Positions 1 to 5,666 of a stretch of DNA of 7,512 nucleotides are shown here, one piece after another. How positions within the stretch are numbered: position 1 is the first letter of the stretch; each line of letters starts with the position of its first letter. The position numbers and the translations under genes are program-made. The DNA comes from an uncultured Collinsella sp. GTDB lineage: Bacteria; Actinomycetota; Coriobacteriia; Coriobacteriales; Coriobacteriaceae. The notes beneath the pieces were generated by a model. The model had not been told where the DNA came from and searched no databases. It was given only the letters and a program-made list of their open reading frames with translations. The stretch lies in assembly GCA_900551185.1 (NCBI GenBank), contig URVF01000074.1, positions 1 to 7,512 of the forward strand, in the 5' to 3' direction.

Positions 1-246
1 GTATTCCACGAGCTGCGCCTCGTTAGCGGAGCTCACATCGCGCCCGTCCACCGTCACGGTGCCGGAAGTCGCCGTATCCATGCCGCCCAGAATGTTGAGC
101 GCCGTGGTCTTGCCGGCACCCGAAGCACCCAAAATGATGGCGAGCTCGCCGCGCTCGACCGTAAAGCTCGCGCCGTCGAGTGCGTGAATGCGGGCGTCGC
201 CCTCGCCGTATGCCTTGATGACGTCTTTGAATTCGATATAAGCCAT
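1..246 (-). CDS. ABC transporter ATP-binding protein, MacB/LolD type (partial, N-terminal 82 residues)
   Basis: Nucleotide-binding subunit of an ABC transporter, cut off by the window start. Read from the ATG at 246 on the minus strand, it begins MAYIEFKDVIKAYGEG. It has the aromatic A-loop tyrosine at residue 13, the HALDGASF stretch at 21-28, the Walker A motif GASGAGKTT at 40-48, then the LNILGGMD and TSGTVTVDG stretches typical of the MacB/LolD/FtsE-like group. The Q-loop, signature motif and Walker B lie outside the window. Family knowledge says such ATPases pair with an FtsX/MacB-like permease, usually encoded just downstream, to drive lipoprotein or peptide export or drug efflux; that partner is not visible here. 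The ribosome site is weak (GGGAACC about 7 nt before the ATG). An ATG 14 nt further upstream is out of frame. The ABC ATPase call is secure; the substrate is unknown. Confidence 0.9.
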   Translation of the reverse strand, partial: MAYIEFKDVIKAYGEGDARIHALDGASFTVERGELAIILGASGAGKTTALNILGGMDTATSGTVTVDGRDVSSANEAQLVEY

Positions 247-307
247 CGATCGGTTCCCATCTGGTCGGATAACTCTTTAGTATTACCCATTTCGCACCGA
301 CTAAAAA

Positions 308-325
308 GGGACAGGTTTATTTTGG
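308..325. repeat. Dispersed-repeat-like motif (possible REP/RAYT-type end)
   Basis: The motif GGGACAGGTTTATTTTGG, read on the other strand as an AAAATAAACCTGTCCC-type sequence, sits in the gap between the ABC ATPase gene and the GyrI-like gene. It resembles the ends of small repeats that accompany REP-associated tyrosine transposases in many bacteria. Only one copy is present and no transposase is nearby, so this is pattern resemblance only. The rest of 247-440 holds nothing I can name. Confidence 0.3.
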
Positions 326-446
326 CAGGTTCTATATGGGGAAACGGCAGCTATAGATGAGGCGCCGGGGAGGCAGAGAAATCATCGATGGGGTCAGGCC
401 GACCGCCAAACACAACGCACGCATCTCAATCTGTCAGCCAAATCAT

Positions 447-476
447 TCGAACAGCTGTTCGTTTCTATGATATGAT
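447..476 (+). promoter_or_regulatory. Predicted LexA (SOS) box overlapping the promoter of the GyrI-like gene
   Basis: CGAACAGCTGTTCG at 448-461 is a perfect 14-bp palindrome. With the flanking T at 447 it matches the actinobacterial SOS consensus TCGAACnnnnGTTCGA at all but the last base. It is also close to the Bacillus DinR/LexA box. Two overlapping TATGAT candidates for the -10 element follow at 466-471 and 471-476. With the second, the -35 region falls inside the palindrome, where a bound repressor would block polymerase. The box ends 56 nt before the start codon. LexA binding is inferred from the motif and from family regulation; lexA is not in the window. Confidence 0.72.
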
Positions 477-517
477 TCCGCTATCTAAGCAGGCCAATAC
501 GCAGAAAGGCGGCCAAC

Positions 518-1156
518 ATGGCGTTCGACTTTAAGAAGGAATGCAAGGAGCTCTACAGACCTGCAAGCAAGCCGAGTATCATAACTGTCCCGCCTATGAG
601 CTACGTTGCCGTTCGCGGAAAGGGCGACCCAAATACCGAAGGTGGCGAGTATCAAAATGCCCTGCCGCTGCTTTACGGCATCGCCTATACCGTCAAGATG
701 TCAAAGAAAGGCTCAAGGAGTATCGAGGGCTATTTCGACTTTGTGGTACCGCCGCTCGAGGGCTTCTGGTGGCAAGACTCCCCGAGCGGCGACATCGATT
801 ATGTACGCAAGGACGATTTCAACTTTATCTCGTGCATCCGCCTGCCCGATTTCGTCACTCAGGATGACTTTGACTGGGCGGTCGCGGAAGCCACGGCCAA
901 AAAGAAACTGGACTTTTCTGCCGTCGAGCTGCTTAAAGTTGACGAGGGTCTCTGCGTTCAATGCATGCATACCGGACCCTACGACAGCGAGCCGGCAACC
1001 GTAGACGCCATGCATGAATATGCGACCGAGCAGGGCTATGTCCCCGACTTCTCAGACACCCGTTTACATCACGAAATCTATCTTTCCGATCCACGCAAGT
1101 GTGCGCCGGAGAAACTTAAGACTGTGGTTCGTCATCCTATCAAGCGCGCTGAATAG
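518..1156 (+). CDS. GyrI-like small-molecule-binding domain protein
   Basis: A 212-residue cytoplasmic protein of the stand-alone GyrI-like (SHS2-fold) family, the Lin2189-like group, rather than a transcription factor: there is no helix-turn-helix. Visible hallmarks are ITVPPMSYVAVRGKGDP at 22-38, the EGFWW aromatic segment at 81-85, VDEGLCVQCMHTGPYDSEP at 141-159 and the C-terminal HHEIYLSDPRKCAPEKLKT stretch at 184-202, with E186 in the conserved HEIYLSDP motif. The length is normal for the family. E. coli SbmC/GyrI protects gyrase from inhibitors and is SOS-induced. Stand-alone members have been reported to hydrolyse cyclopropanoid DNA alkylators, using the glutamate and aromatic pocket. 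A role in genotoxin protection here is therefore an inference, strengthened by the upstream SOS box. The start is chosen for AGAAAGG at 503-509, 8 nt from the ATG. It appears monocistronic. Confidence 0.9.
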   Translation: MAFDFKKECKELYRPASKPSIITVPPMSYVAVRGKGDPNTEGGEYQNALPLLYGIAYTVKMSKKGSRSIEGYFDFVVPPLEGFWWQDSPSGDIDYVRKDDFNFISCIRLPDFVTQDDFDWAVAEATAKKKLDFSAVELLKVDEGLCVQCMHTGPYDSEPATVDAMHEYATEQGYVPDFSDTRLHHEIYLSDPRKCAPEKLKTVVRHPIKRAE

Positions 1157-1229
1157 CGTGGAGCGTCATTTCACGCGCTGGGTTTTAAGCCAGCCAACCA
1201 GCCGCCTCCTAGGCTGTCAAGCAATTATC

Positions 1230-1256
1230 TTGACGCGGCCCGTCGCATCTTATAAG
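1230..1256 (+). promoter_or_regulatory. Weak candidate promoter before the Abi remnant
   Basis: TTGACG at 1230-1235 is followed by TATAAG at 1251-1256. The 15-nt spacing is shorter than the usual 16-18 nt. It lies about 70 nt before the ATG of the truncated Abi gene. The rest of 1157-1326 contains only short imperfect stems and no gene I can support. Confidence 0.25.
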
Positions 1257-1326
1257 TTTGTTTTGCTAAAGCTGGAAAGCCTCTCAACGATGCGCAACTC
1301 CAGCTCTTTTTCTATCAAGAGGCTTA

Positions 1327-1680
1327 ATGAAATACCAGAAGTCGCGGATATCCATCAACGAACAAATAGCACTATTGACAGAAAACAAGGGTCTTAAGTG
1401 CTCTGATCAAAGCGAACTCGAGCGAGCTTTGGTCGAAGCCAACCACTACAGACTGTCGGCCTACTGGTTTCCCTACAAAACCAAATGCAAGTCCGGGATT
1501 ACCATCTTTCGCGAAGGCACAACATTCGAAACCATCATCTACACGTATGAATTTGACCGAGCCCTCCGGCAGTTAATGTTTGATGCGGTCGGCAGTGCGG
1601 TCGGCAGAATTGAGATCTACCTCAGAAGCAGAATTGCCTATCTTGCCTCTGAGGAACGCGGGCCTTTCTGTTACCCAGAT
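1327..1680 (+). pseudogene. Abi_2-family (AbiD/AbiF-like) abortive infection protein, 3'-truncated
   Basis: Roughly the first 118 residues of an Abi_2 protein, a family linked to phage-resistance abortive infection and to HEPN-type RNases. The family pattern is clear: KSRISINEQIALLTENKGL near the N-terminus, the NHYRLSAYWFPYK motif at about 39-51, FREGTTFETIIYTYEFDRALRQLM in the middle, then GRIEIYLRSRIAYLASEERGPF. Homology stops after GPFCYPD at about base 1680. From there the same frame only reads out of frame through a different gene, to a stop at 1950. Full-length relatives are about 300 residues, so about two thirds is missing, including the C-terminal region where HEPN catalytic residues are expected. 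The start has AGAGG at 1318-1322, only 4 nt from the ATG. Base composition is visibly more AT-rich than the flanking genes, in line with acquired defence DNA. Function is very likely lost. Confidence 0.82.
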
Positions 1681-1901
1681 GTCGCCATAACGAGGCTCAA
1701 CTCGGCATGCCCGTCGAGCTCTGCGCCGCACTGGGCTACGCAGCCGTCTTTGGCAGCGCCACCAATACACTGCTCGCACCCATCCTTATTGGCTGCGAAG
1801 TCTTCGGCTTTGGTAACTTGCCGATGTTCTTTATTGTCTGCGTCGTGGCTTACCTGTTCAACATGGATAAATCGATCTACGCCCTGCAGGAGCGGGCGTA
1901 G
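1680..1901 (+). pseudogene. ClC-family voltage-gated chloride channel, C-terminal fragment
   Basis: In the frame of the ATG at 1707, and readable back to about 1680 (CRHNEAQLG), the sequence encodes the last 70 or so residues of a ClC chloride channel/transporter. It shows MPVELCAALGYAAVFGSATN, then LLAPILIGCEVFG and the final membrane segment LPMFFIVCVVAYLFN, ending with DKSIYALQERA and a TAG at 1899-1901. The ATNT motif followed by an (I/L)xGxE(V/L)FG helix and a Y-F-x-S/N-x-x-x-SIY-x-x-Q tail is characteristic of these proteins. ClC proteins have about 400 or more residues and many helices, so the pore and most of the selectivity filter are absent. The ATG at 1707 is an internal methionine, not a real start. 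The fragment is joined directly to the Abi remnant. It is a relic, not a working channel. Confidence 0.8.
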
Positions 1902-1907
1902 ATCGAT
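1871..1907. repeat. Perfect 14-bp stem hairpin across the ClC fragment stop codon
   Basis: ATCGATCTACGCCC at 1871-1884 pairs exactly with GGGCGTAGATCGAT at 1894-1907, leaving the 9-nt loop TGCAGGAGC. The TAG stop at 1899-1901 lies within the right arm. No T-tract follows on either strand, so it is not a standard intrinsic terminator. It could act as a transcript 3'-end stabiliser or be part of the structured element that follows. Confidence 0.75.
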
Positions 1908-1916
1908 GTCCAGGCA

Positions 1917-1987
1917 GGCGGTCTCAACCGGAAACGGCGTCCCACTCTGAGGCTGTATTCCGGGACACGGTTTCCGCTTGAGACGCC
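1917..1987. repeat. Long imperfect inverted repeat between convergent genes
   Basis: The left arm 1917-1943 (GGCG, TCTCAA, CGGAAAC, GTCCC blocks) pairs with the right arm 1962-1987 (GGGAC, GTTTCCG, TTGAGA, CGCC). The irregularities are one bulged G at 1921, two mismatches and one G-T pair. The loop is 18 nt (1944-1961). It lies in the space between the ClC fragment, read rightward, and ogt, read leftward. There is no T-tract on either side, so termination would have to be factor-dependent. A small non-autonomous repeat or RNA-stability element is equally possible. Confidence 0.7.
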
Positions 1988-2045
1988 ATTCGGAAAGCGC
2001 ATCCCGTTCTTTCACGGCATCTTGGCTATGTAAAGTGTTCGGGCA

Positions 2046-2624
2046 CTACTCTTCGTAGGCGCCCTCAAGCCGAAGCAGCCACTCCTTGCGGTCGAGACCG
2101 CCGGCATATCCATTGAGCGACCCGTCGGCCGCCACCACGCGATGGCACGGCACGATAATCGAAATGGGATTACGCGCAACCGCAGCCCCCACCGCACGAG
2201 GAGACACAACGGGATCCTCGTTCCCCGGCACCCGATGGCGGGCGGCAACACGCTGGGCGATCTCACCATACGTGGCGACCTCGCCACGCGGAATAGAAAG
2301 CAGTTCGTACCAGACTTCACGCTGAAACGCCGTACCAATCATATGCAACGGCGGCGTAAACCGAGGTTCCTGCCCTGCAAAATAAGCATTCAGCCAAGCC
2401 CAGGAACGCTCAAGCACCGAAGAGGCCGCGCCATTTGTCGGACTCACCGACGACATGCCACCAATACCTGAAACCGCATCGGCACCTTCGATATGCTCGA
2501 CATCTTCTTTGAGAAGCGTGGAGCCAAAATGCTCCTGCCCCTCAAACCAAAGCCCTGTCAAACCGCGGCCATCAGCGGCAAGCAAGATTTCGCCCAAAGG
2601 CGAAGGAAACGTCGTCGTGACCAC
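2046..2624 (-). CDS. ogt: Methylated-DNA--[protein]-cysteine S-methyltransferase (Ogt/MGMT type)
   Basis: A suicide repair enzyme that moves the alkyl group from O6-alkylguanine or O4-alkylthymine in DNA onto its own cysteine. The 192-residue protein shows the DNA-binding/catalytic domain from about residue 97: GTAFQREVWYELLSIPRGEV (97-116), YGEIAQRVA (119-127), the recognition segment SPRAVGAAVARNPISIIVPC (141-160) and the invariant PCHRV, with acceptor cysteine C160. GYAGGLDRKEWLLRLEG follows at 172-188. The N-terminal region is ordinary (FPSPLGEILLAADGRGLTGLWF), but a low-complexity Gly/Ser/Ala-rich insert fills about 41-69. The start is a GTG at 2624, preceded by AAAGGAG with 6 nt spacing. 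There is no AdaA-type domain, so this is a stand-alone repair enzyme. It is convergent with the GyrI/Abi/ClC side and transcribed alone. Confidence 0.95.
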   Translation of the reverse strand: MVTTTFPSPLGEILLAADGRGLTGLWFEGQEHFGSTLLKEDVEHIEGADAVSGIGGMSSVSPTNGAASSVLERSWAWLNAYFAGQEPRFTPPLHMIGTAFQREVWYELLSIPRGEVATYGEIAQRVAARHRVPGNEDPVVSPRAVGAAVARNPISIIVPCHRVVAADGSLNGYAGGLDRKEWLLRLEGAYEE

Positions 2625-2651
2625 CAGCGGCTCCTTTCAAAACTCCGCAAC

Positions 2652-2657
2652 ATAATA
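2652..2657 (-). promoter_or_regulatory. Candidate -10 element for ogt
   Basis: On the minus strand TATTAT lies 27 nt before the GTG start of ogt, with TTGTCT and TTGGGG further upstream at non-ideal spacing as possible -35 elements. This would give a short leader holding the ribosome site AAAGGAG (2631-2637 on the plus strand). It places the tandem hairpin repeats upstream of the promoter rather than inside the ogt leader. Confidence 0.3.
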
Positions 2658-2686
2658 CCGCGAATTGTGCAGACAACCCCAATCGA

Positions 2687-2840
2687 CCCCAAAGTCACCC
2701 AAGGCAGCAGGCGCGCAGCGCCGCAGCTGCCGCACGACCCCAAAGTCCCCGCAGGCAGCAGGCGCAACGCGCCGCAGCTGCCGGCCGCGCCCCACAGTCC
2801 CCAAAGGCGGCAGGCGCAAAGCGCCGAGGCCGCCGCCGGG
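2687..2840. repeat. Three tandem ~51-nt units, each a conserved hairpin with a compensatory change
   Basis: Units start at 2687, 2738 and 2790, each opening with CCCCAAAGTC or a close variant. Each contains the same two-part stem: an outer GGCAGC, a spacer A, an inner GGCGC, a 3-nt loop, GCGCC, a GCA or GAG spacer, then GCTGCC. Stem limits are 2703-2731, 2754-2782 and 2806-2834. In the third unit the outer arms are GGCGGC and GCCGCC, so one A-T pair has become G-C on both sides while the loops differ freely (GCA, AAC, AAA). That pattern suggests the fold is kept rather than the primary sequence. Reading frames through it are only Arg/Pro or Leu/Gly/Cys-rich artefacts. Confidence 0.8.
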
Positions 2841-2935
2841 ACCAGGGCCCGCAACGGCCACGTGCCCCCGCATCAGCCCAGCGGCCTCAACCAACAACGG
2901 CCCCATCGCAGGCCGCTCGCAGCAGCGTCACCGCA

Positions 2936-3065
2936 GGCGGGGGCCGGGCTTAGTTTTCAGAACACTCCGCAGACCAGTGTGGCGCCTTGTCCGCGGCTCC
3001 GAAGGAGCAGGACAAGGCGCCACACATGGTCGAGGACGTTCTGAAAACTAAGCCCGGCCCCCGCC
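2936..3065. repeat. 130-nt giant imperfect hairpin downstream of asd
   Basis: The outer arms 2936-2963 and 3038-3065 are perfectly complementary over 28 bp (GGCGGGGGCCGGGC followed by TTAGTTTTCAGAAC). The inner arms 2978-2992 and 3010-3024 pair over 15 bp (TGTGGCGCCTTGTCC). Between them lie unpaired 14- and 13-nt segments, and the apex has a further GCTCC/GGAGC stem. The element starts 12 nt after the asd stop codon on asd's strand. There is no terminal T-tract, so if it ends asd transcripts it does so unconventionally. Bases 2841-2935 hold no feature I can name. Confidence 0.8.
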
Positions 3066-3077
3066 GGACAGGTCACA

Positions 3078-4103
3078 CTACTCGCAGAGCAGCTTAGCGA
3101 TCTGGACGGCGTTGGTTGCCGCGCCCTTACGGATTTGGTCGCCGCAGCACCAGAAGGTGATGCCGCGCGCGGCCTCGGGATTCGAGATGTCGCGGCGCAC
3201 GCGGCCGACCCAGATCAGGTCCTGGTCGGAGGTATCCATCGGCATGGGGAAGCGATCGTGCGTATCCTCGGCGCTCATATCGTCAACCAGCTTGACGCCG
3301 GGAGCGGCAGCCAGCGCAGCACGGGCCTCCTCAACCGTAATATCACGCTCGAACTCGAGCGTAATGCTCTCGGAGTGCGAGCGCAGCACAGGCACGCGCA
3401 CGCAGGTGCAGTTCACGCGCAGCTCGGGCAGGTGCATGATCTTGCGGCCCTCGTTTTGCAGCTTCATCTCCTCGGAGGTAAAGCCCTCCTCCTTGACGCC
3501 GCCAATCTGCGGAATCAGGTTGCTCGCCAGCTGGGCGGCGAAGGCGCGCGGCTCGGGAATCTCCTCGCCACGACCCAGGGCGGCAAGCTGCGCTTCGAGC
3601 TCGGCCATACCGGGAGCGCCGGCACCCGAAGCCGCCTGATACGTCGAGACGATCATACGCTTCACGCCGGCGAGCTGATGCAACGGCCATGTGGGAACCA
3701 GGCCGATGATGGTCGCACAGTTGGGGTTGGCGATAAGGCCGTGATGCCACTTAATATCGTCGGCATTGATCTCGGGCACGACCAGCGGCACCTCGGGATC
3801 CATGCGGAAGGCGTGGCTGTTGTCGACCACGACGGCGCCGCGCTTGACGGCCTCGGGCAGTAGCTCCTTCGCGATGTCGTCGCCGGCGGCTCCAAGCACA
3901 ATGTCACAACCCTCAAAGGCCTCGGGACAAGCCTCTTCGATCACGATCTGCTCGCCGCGGAACTCGACGGTCTTGCCCGCAGAACGCGCGCTCGCCAGCA
4001 GCTTGAGCTTGCCAACCGGGAACTCCTGCTCGTTTAGGCACTCGAGCATCTGGGTGCCCACGGCTCCCGTCGCGCCCAAAATAGCAACCGTGTACTGTTT
4101 CAT
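3078..4103 (-). CDS. asd: Aspartate-semialdehyde dehydrogenase
   Basis: Reduces L-aspartyl-4-phosphate to aspartate 4-semialdehyde with NADPH, the branch point to lysine/diaminopimelate, threonine and methionine. The 341-residue protein has the nucleotide-binding GATGAVGTQ at 10-18, the LASARSAGK segment at 36-44 that contacts the cofactor phosphate in relatives, DNSHAFRMD at 94-102, and the catalytic NPNC with nucleophile C129. It also has EEMKLQNEGRKI at 211-222 and the RVPVLRSHSES motif, where R236 is the expected substrate-binding arginine and H243 the general base. Length and motifs fit the Gram-positive-type enzyme. A serine precedes H243 where relatives often have glycine. The start at 4103 has a good AAAGGGGG site; an in-frame ATG at 4190 adds an unrelated 29-residue tail and is rejected. 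It lies downstream of lysC on the same strand with a 174-nt gap. Confidence 0.97.
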   Translation of the reverse strand: MKQYTVAILGATGAVGTQMLECLNEQEFPVGKLKLLASARSAGKTVEFRGEQIVIEEACPEAFEGCDIVLGAAGDDIAKELLPEAVKRGAVVVDNSHAFRMDPEVPLVVPEINADDIKWHHGLIANPNCATIIGLVPTWPLHQLAGVKRMIVSTYQAASGAGAPGMAELEAQLAALGRGEEIPEPRAFAAQLASNLIPQIGGVKEEGFTSEEMKLQNEGRKIMHLPELRVNCTCVRVPVLRSHSESITLEFERDITVEEARAALAAAPGVKLVDDMSAEDTHDRFPMPMDTSDQDLIWVGRVRRDISNPEAARGITFWCCGDQIRKGAATNAVQIAKLLCE

Positions 4104-4170
4104 GCTTCCCCCTTTAAAGGTTATGGCTTTTGCCCGCACGCCGAGCAGGCCGATTATTGTTGCCAGTGTA

Positions 4171-4227
4171 TACAAGAACGGGGCGGACACGAAACCCGCC
4201 CCGTCGAAACGAAACCGAAACGAAACG
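4171..4227 (-). terminator. Hairpin and CGAAA-type repeats in the lysC-asd gap (possible lysC terminator)
   Basis: ACGGGGCGG at 4178-4186 pairs perfectly with CCGCCCCGT at 4196-4204 around a 9-nt loop. On the minus strand, downstream of lysC, the stem is followed by TTCTTGTATA, a modest U-rich run. This makes a weak intrinsic terminator or attenuator between lysC and asd. Next to it, 4205-4226 is built of repeated CGAAAC units. No riboswitch-like fold is evident in the gap. Confidence 0.5.
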
Positions 4228-4277
4228 CCCCGCCGTAGATTTATGAGACATGTCCCAAAAAATCAACGGGATGGCAG

Positions 4278-5666
4278 CTACTTTTTGAGCGCGGCCAGGG
4301 CGGAATCGACCGGTGCGGGAGCCTCCAGATCGGAGACCTTCACAATGCCGTTTTCGTCGGAGAAGGCACGGTAAATGGTCTGAATCGCCAGGTCGAAGTC
4401 TTTCTCCTCGACACCGATAATGATATTGATCTCGTCGCAGCTCTGCGAAATCATACGCACGCTCACGCCGGCCTGGCCAAGCATGCCAAACAGATGGCCC
4501 GAGATACCTGCGCGGCCACGCAGGTTACGGCCGACGGTTGCGATGAGCGCCAGGCCCTCGACAACCTCGATCTCGAGCGGCTCGACCTCCTGCTGAATGT
4601 CGCCCACGAGCGAGTACAGCGAGTCGTGCACGTCCCGCTCCTGCACCACGGCGCCAAAGCGGTCGACGCCGGTGGGCATGTGCTCGACGGAAACGTCATA
4701 GCGCTCGAACACCGAAAGCGCACGACGCATAAAGCCAACACGGGGCTTGGTGCGGTCGCGGGCAACGTTGATGGCGACAAAACCGCGCTTGCCGGTCACA
4801 CCGGTAATGATGGGCTCTGCCTCGCCCTCGTCAGCCGTCTCGCTAATGATGGTGCCGGGGTCCTGCGGCGCATTGGTGTTCTTGATGACCAGCGGAATAC
4901 CCGCCTCGCGCACGGGGAACACGGCCTCCTCGTGCAGGACGCTTGCACCCATGTACGAAAGCTCGCGCAGCTCCTCGTAGGTAACGCGCGCAATGGGCTG
5001 AGCCTCCGGAACAATACGCGGATCGGCAGAATAGAAGCCCGAGACGTCGGTCCAGTTCTCGTACAGGTCGGCACCCAGGCACTTAGCCAAGATCGAGCCC
5101 GAGATATCGCCGCCGCCACGGTCGAGCAGCTTGATCTGGCCCTCACGCGTTGCGCCATAGAAGCCGGGCATAACAAAGCCGCCCTGCTGACCGTACTCCT
5201 GCACCAGCTCGGAGGTGCGATTCATGCTGAGCGTACCGTCGTGATGGAACGCCACAACCGTCGCGGCGTCCAGGAACGGCAGGCCCAGGTACTCGGCCAT
5301 CAGGCGAGCGGTGAAGTACTCGCCGCGGCTCACGAGCTCCTCGGTAGAGTAGCCGCCCGAGCGGGCGCGCTCGGCAAAGGCCGCGAACTCCTCGCGGATG
5401 GGATAGGTGAGCTCCAGCTCGTCAGCGATATCAAAATAGCGCTGGCCAATGTCCTCGAGCAGTTCCTCGCACGACACGTGATACTTAACGTGCGCGTTAA
5501 CCAGGTAGAGCAGGTCGGTCACCTTGGTGTCGCCCTTAAAGCGGCGGCCGCAGGCGGAAACCACCACAAAACGGCGGGCAGGGTCGGCATCGACGATGGC
5601 CTTGATCTTCTTAAAGTGTTCGGCGTCGGCGACCGACGAGCCGCCAAACTTGGCAATCTTAATCAT
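4278..5666 (-). CDS. lysC: Aspartate kinase (monofunctional, two ACT domains)
   Basis: Phosphorylates L-aspartate to 4-aspartyl phosphate, the committed step to lysine, threonine and methionine. The 462-residue protein opens with KFGGSSVA at 6-13, the ATP/aspartate motif of aspartokinases. SACGRRFKGDTKVTDLLY follows at 37-54, SRGEYFTARLMAEYLG at 113-128, LLDRGGGDISGSILAK at 180-195 with the conserved GGGD, TDVSGFYSADPRIVPEA at 206-222, and ELSYMGASVLHEEAVFP at 235-251. Two ACT domains, at roughly 296-365 and 373-437, form the regulatory part (second: LIATVGRNLRGRAGISGH, then SQSCDEINIIIG). Feedback inhibition by lysine and/or threonine is expected from the family; the specificity cannot be read here. 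No homoserine dehydrogenase domain is fused. The start is fixed by the KFGGSS motif; its ribosome site (GAAAGG, 13 nt away) is poor. Confidence 0.97.
   Translation of the reverse strand: MIKIAKFGGSSVADAEHFKKIKAIVDADPARRFVVVSACGRRFKGDTKVTDLLYLVNAHVKYHVSCEELLEDIGQRYFDIADELELTYPIREEFAAFAERARSGGYSTEELVSRGEYFTARLMAEYLGLPFLDAATVVAFHHDGTLSMNRTSELVQEYGQQGGFVMPGFYGATREGQIKLLDRGGGDISGSILAKCLGADLYENWTDVSGFYSADPRIVPEAQPIARVTYEELRELSYMGASVLHEEAVFPVREAGIPLVIKNTNAPQDPGTIISETADEGEAEPIITGVTGKRGFVAINVARDRTKPRVGFMRRALSVFERYDVSVEHMPTGVDRFGAVVQERDVHDSLYSLVGDIQQEVEPLEIEVVEGLALIATVGRNLRGRAGISGHLFGMLGQAGVSVRMISQSCDEINIIIGVEEKDFDLAIQTIYRAFSDENGIVKVSDLEAPAPVDSALAALKK

Noticed and set aside
1014..1397. 127-codon plus-strand frame bridging the GyrI-like and Abi genes
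   Set aside because: It overlaps the end of the GyrI-like gene out of frame and shows no recognisable sequence pattern.
2687..2840. CRISPR array
   Set aside because: The units are contiguous and imperfect over their full length, with no unique spacers and no cas genes.
2493..3051. Several Arg/Pro/Ala- or Leu/Gly/Cys-rich frames
   Set aside because: They are translations of the tandem hairpin units and the giant inverted repeat, with no ribosome sites or domain signal.
4104..4190. Upstream in-frame start of asd giving a 29-residue extension
   Set aside because: The extension has no family similarity, and the strong ribosome site sits just before the ATG at 4103.
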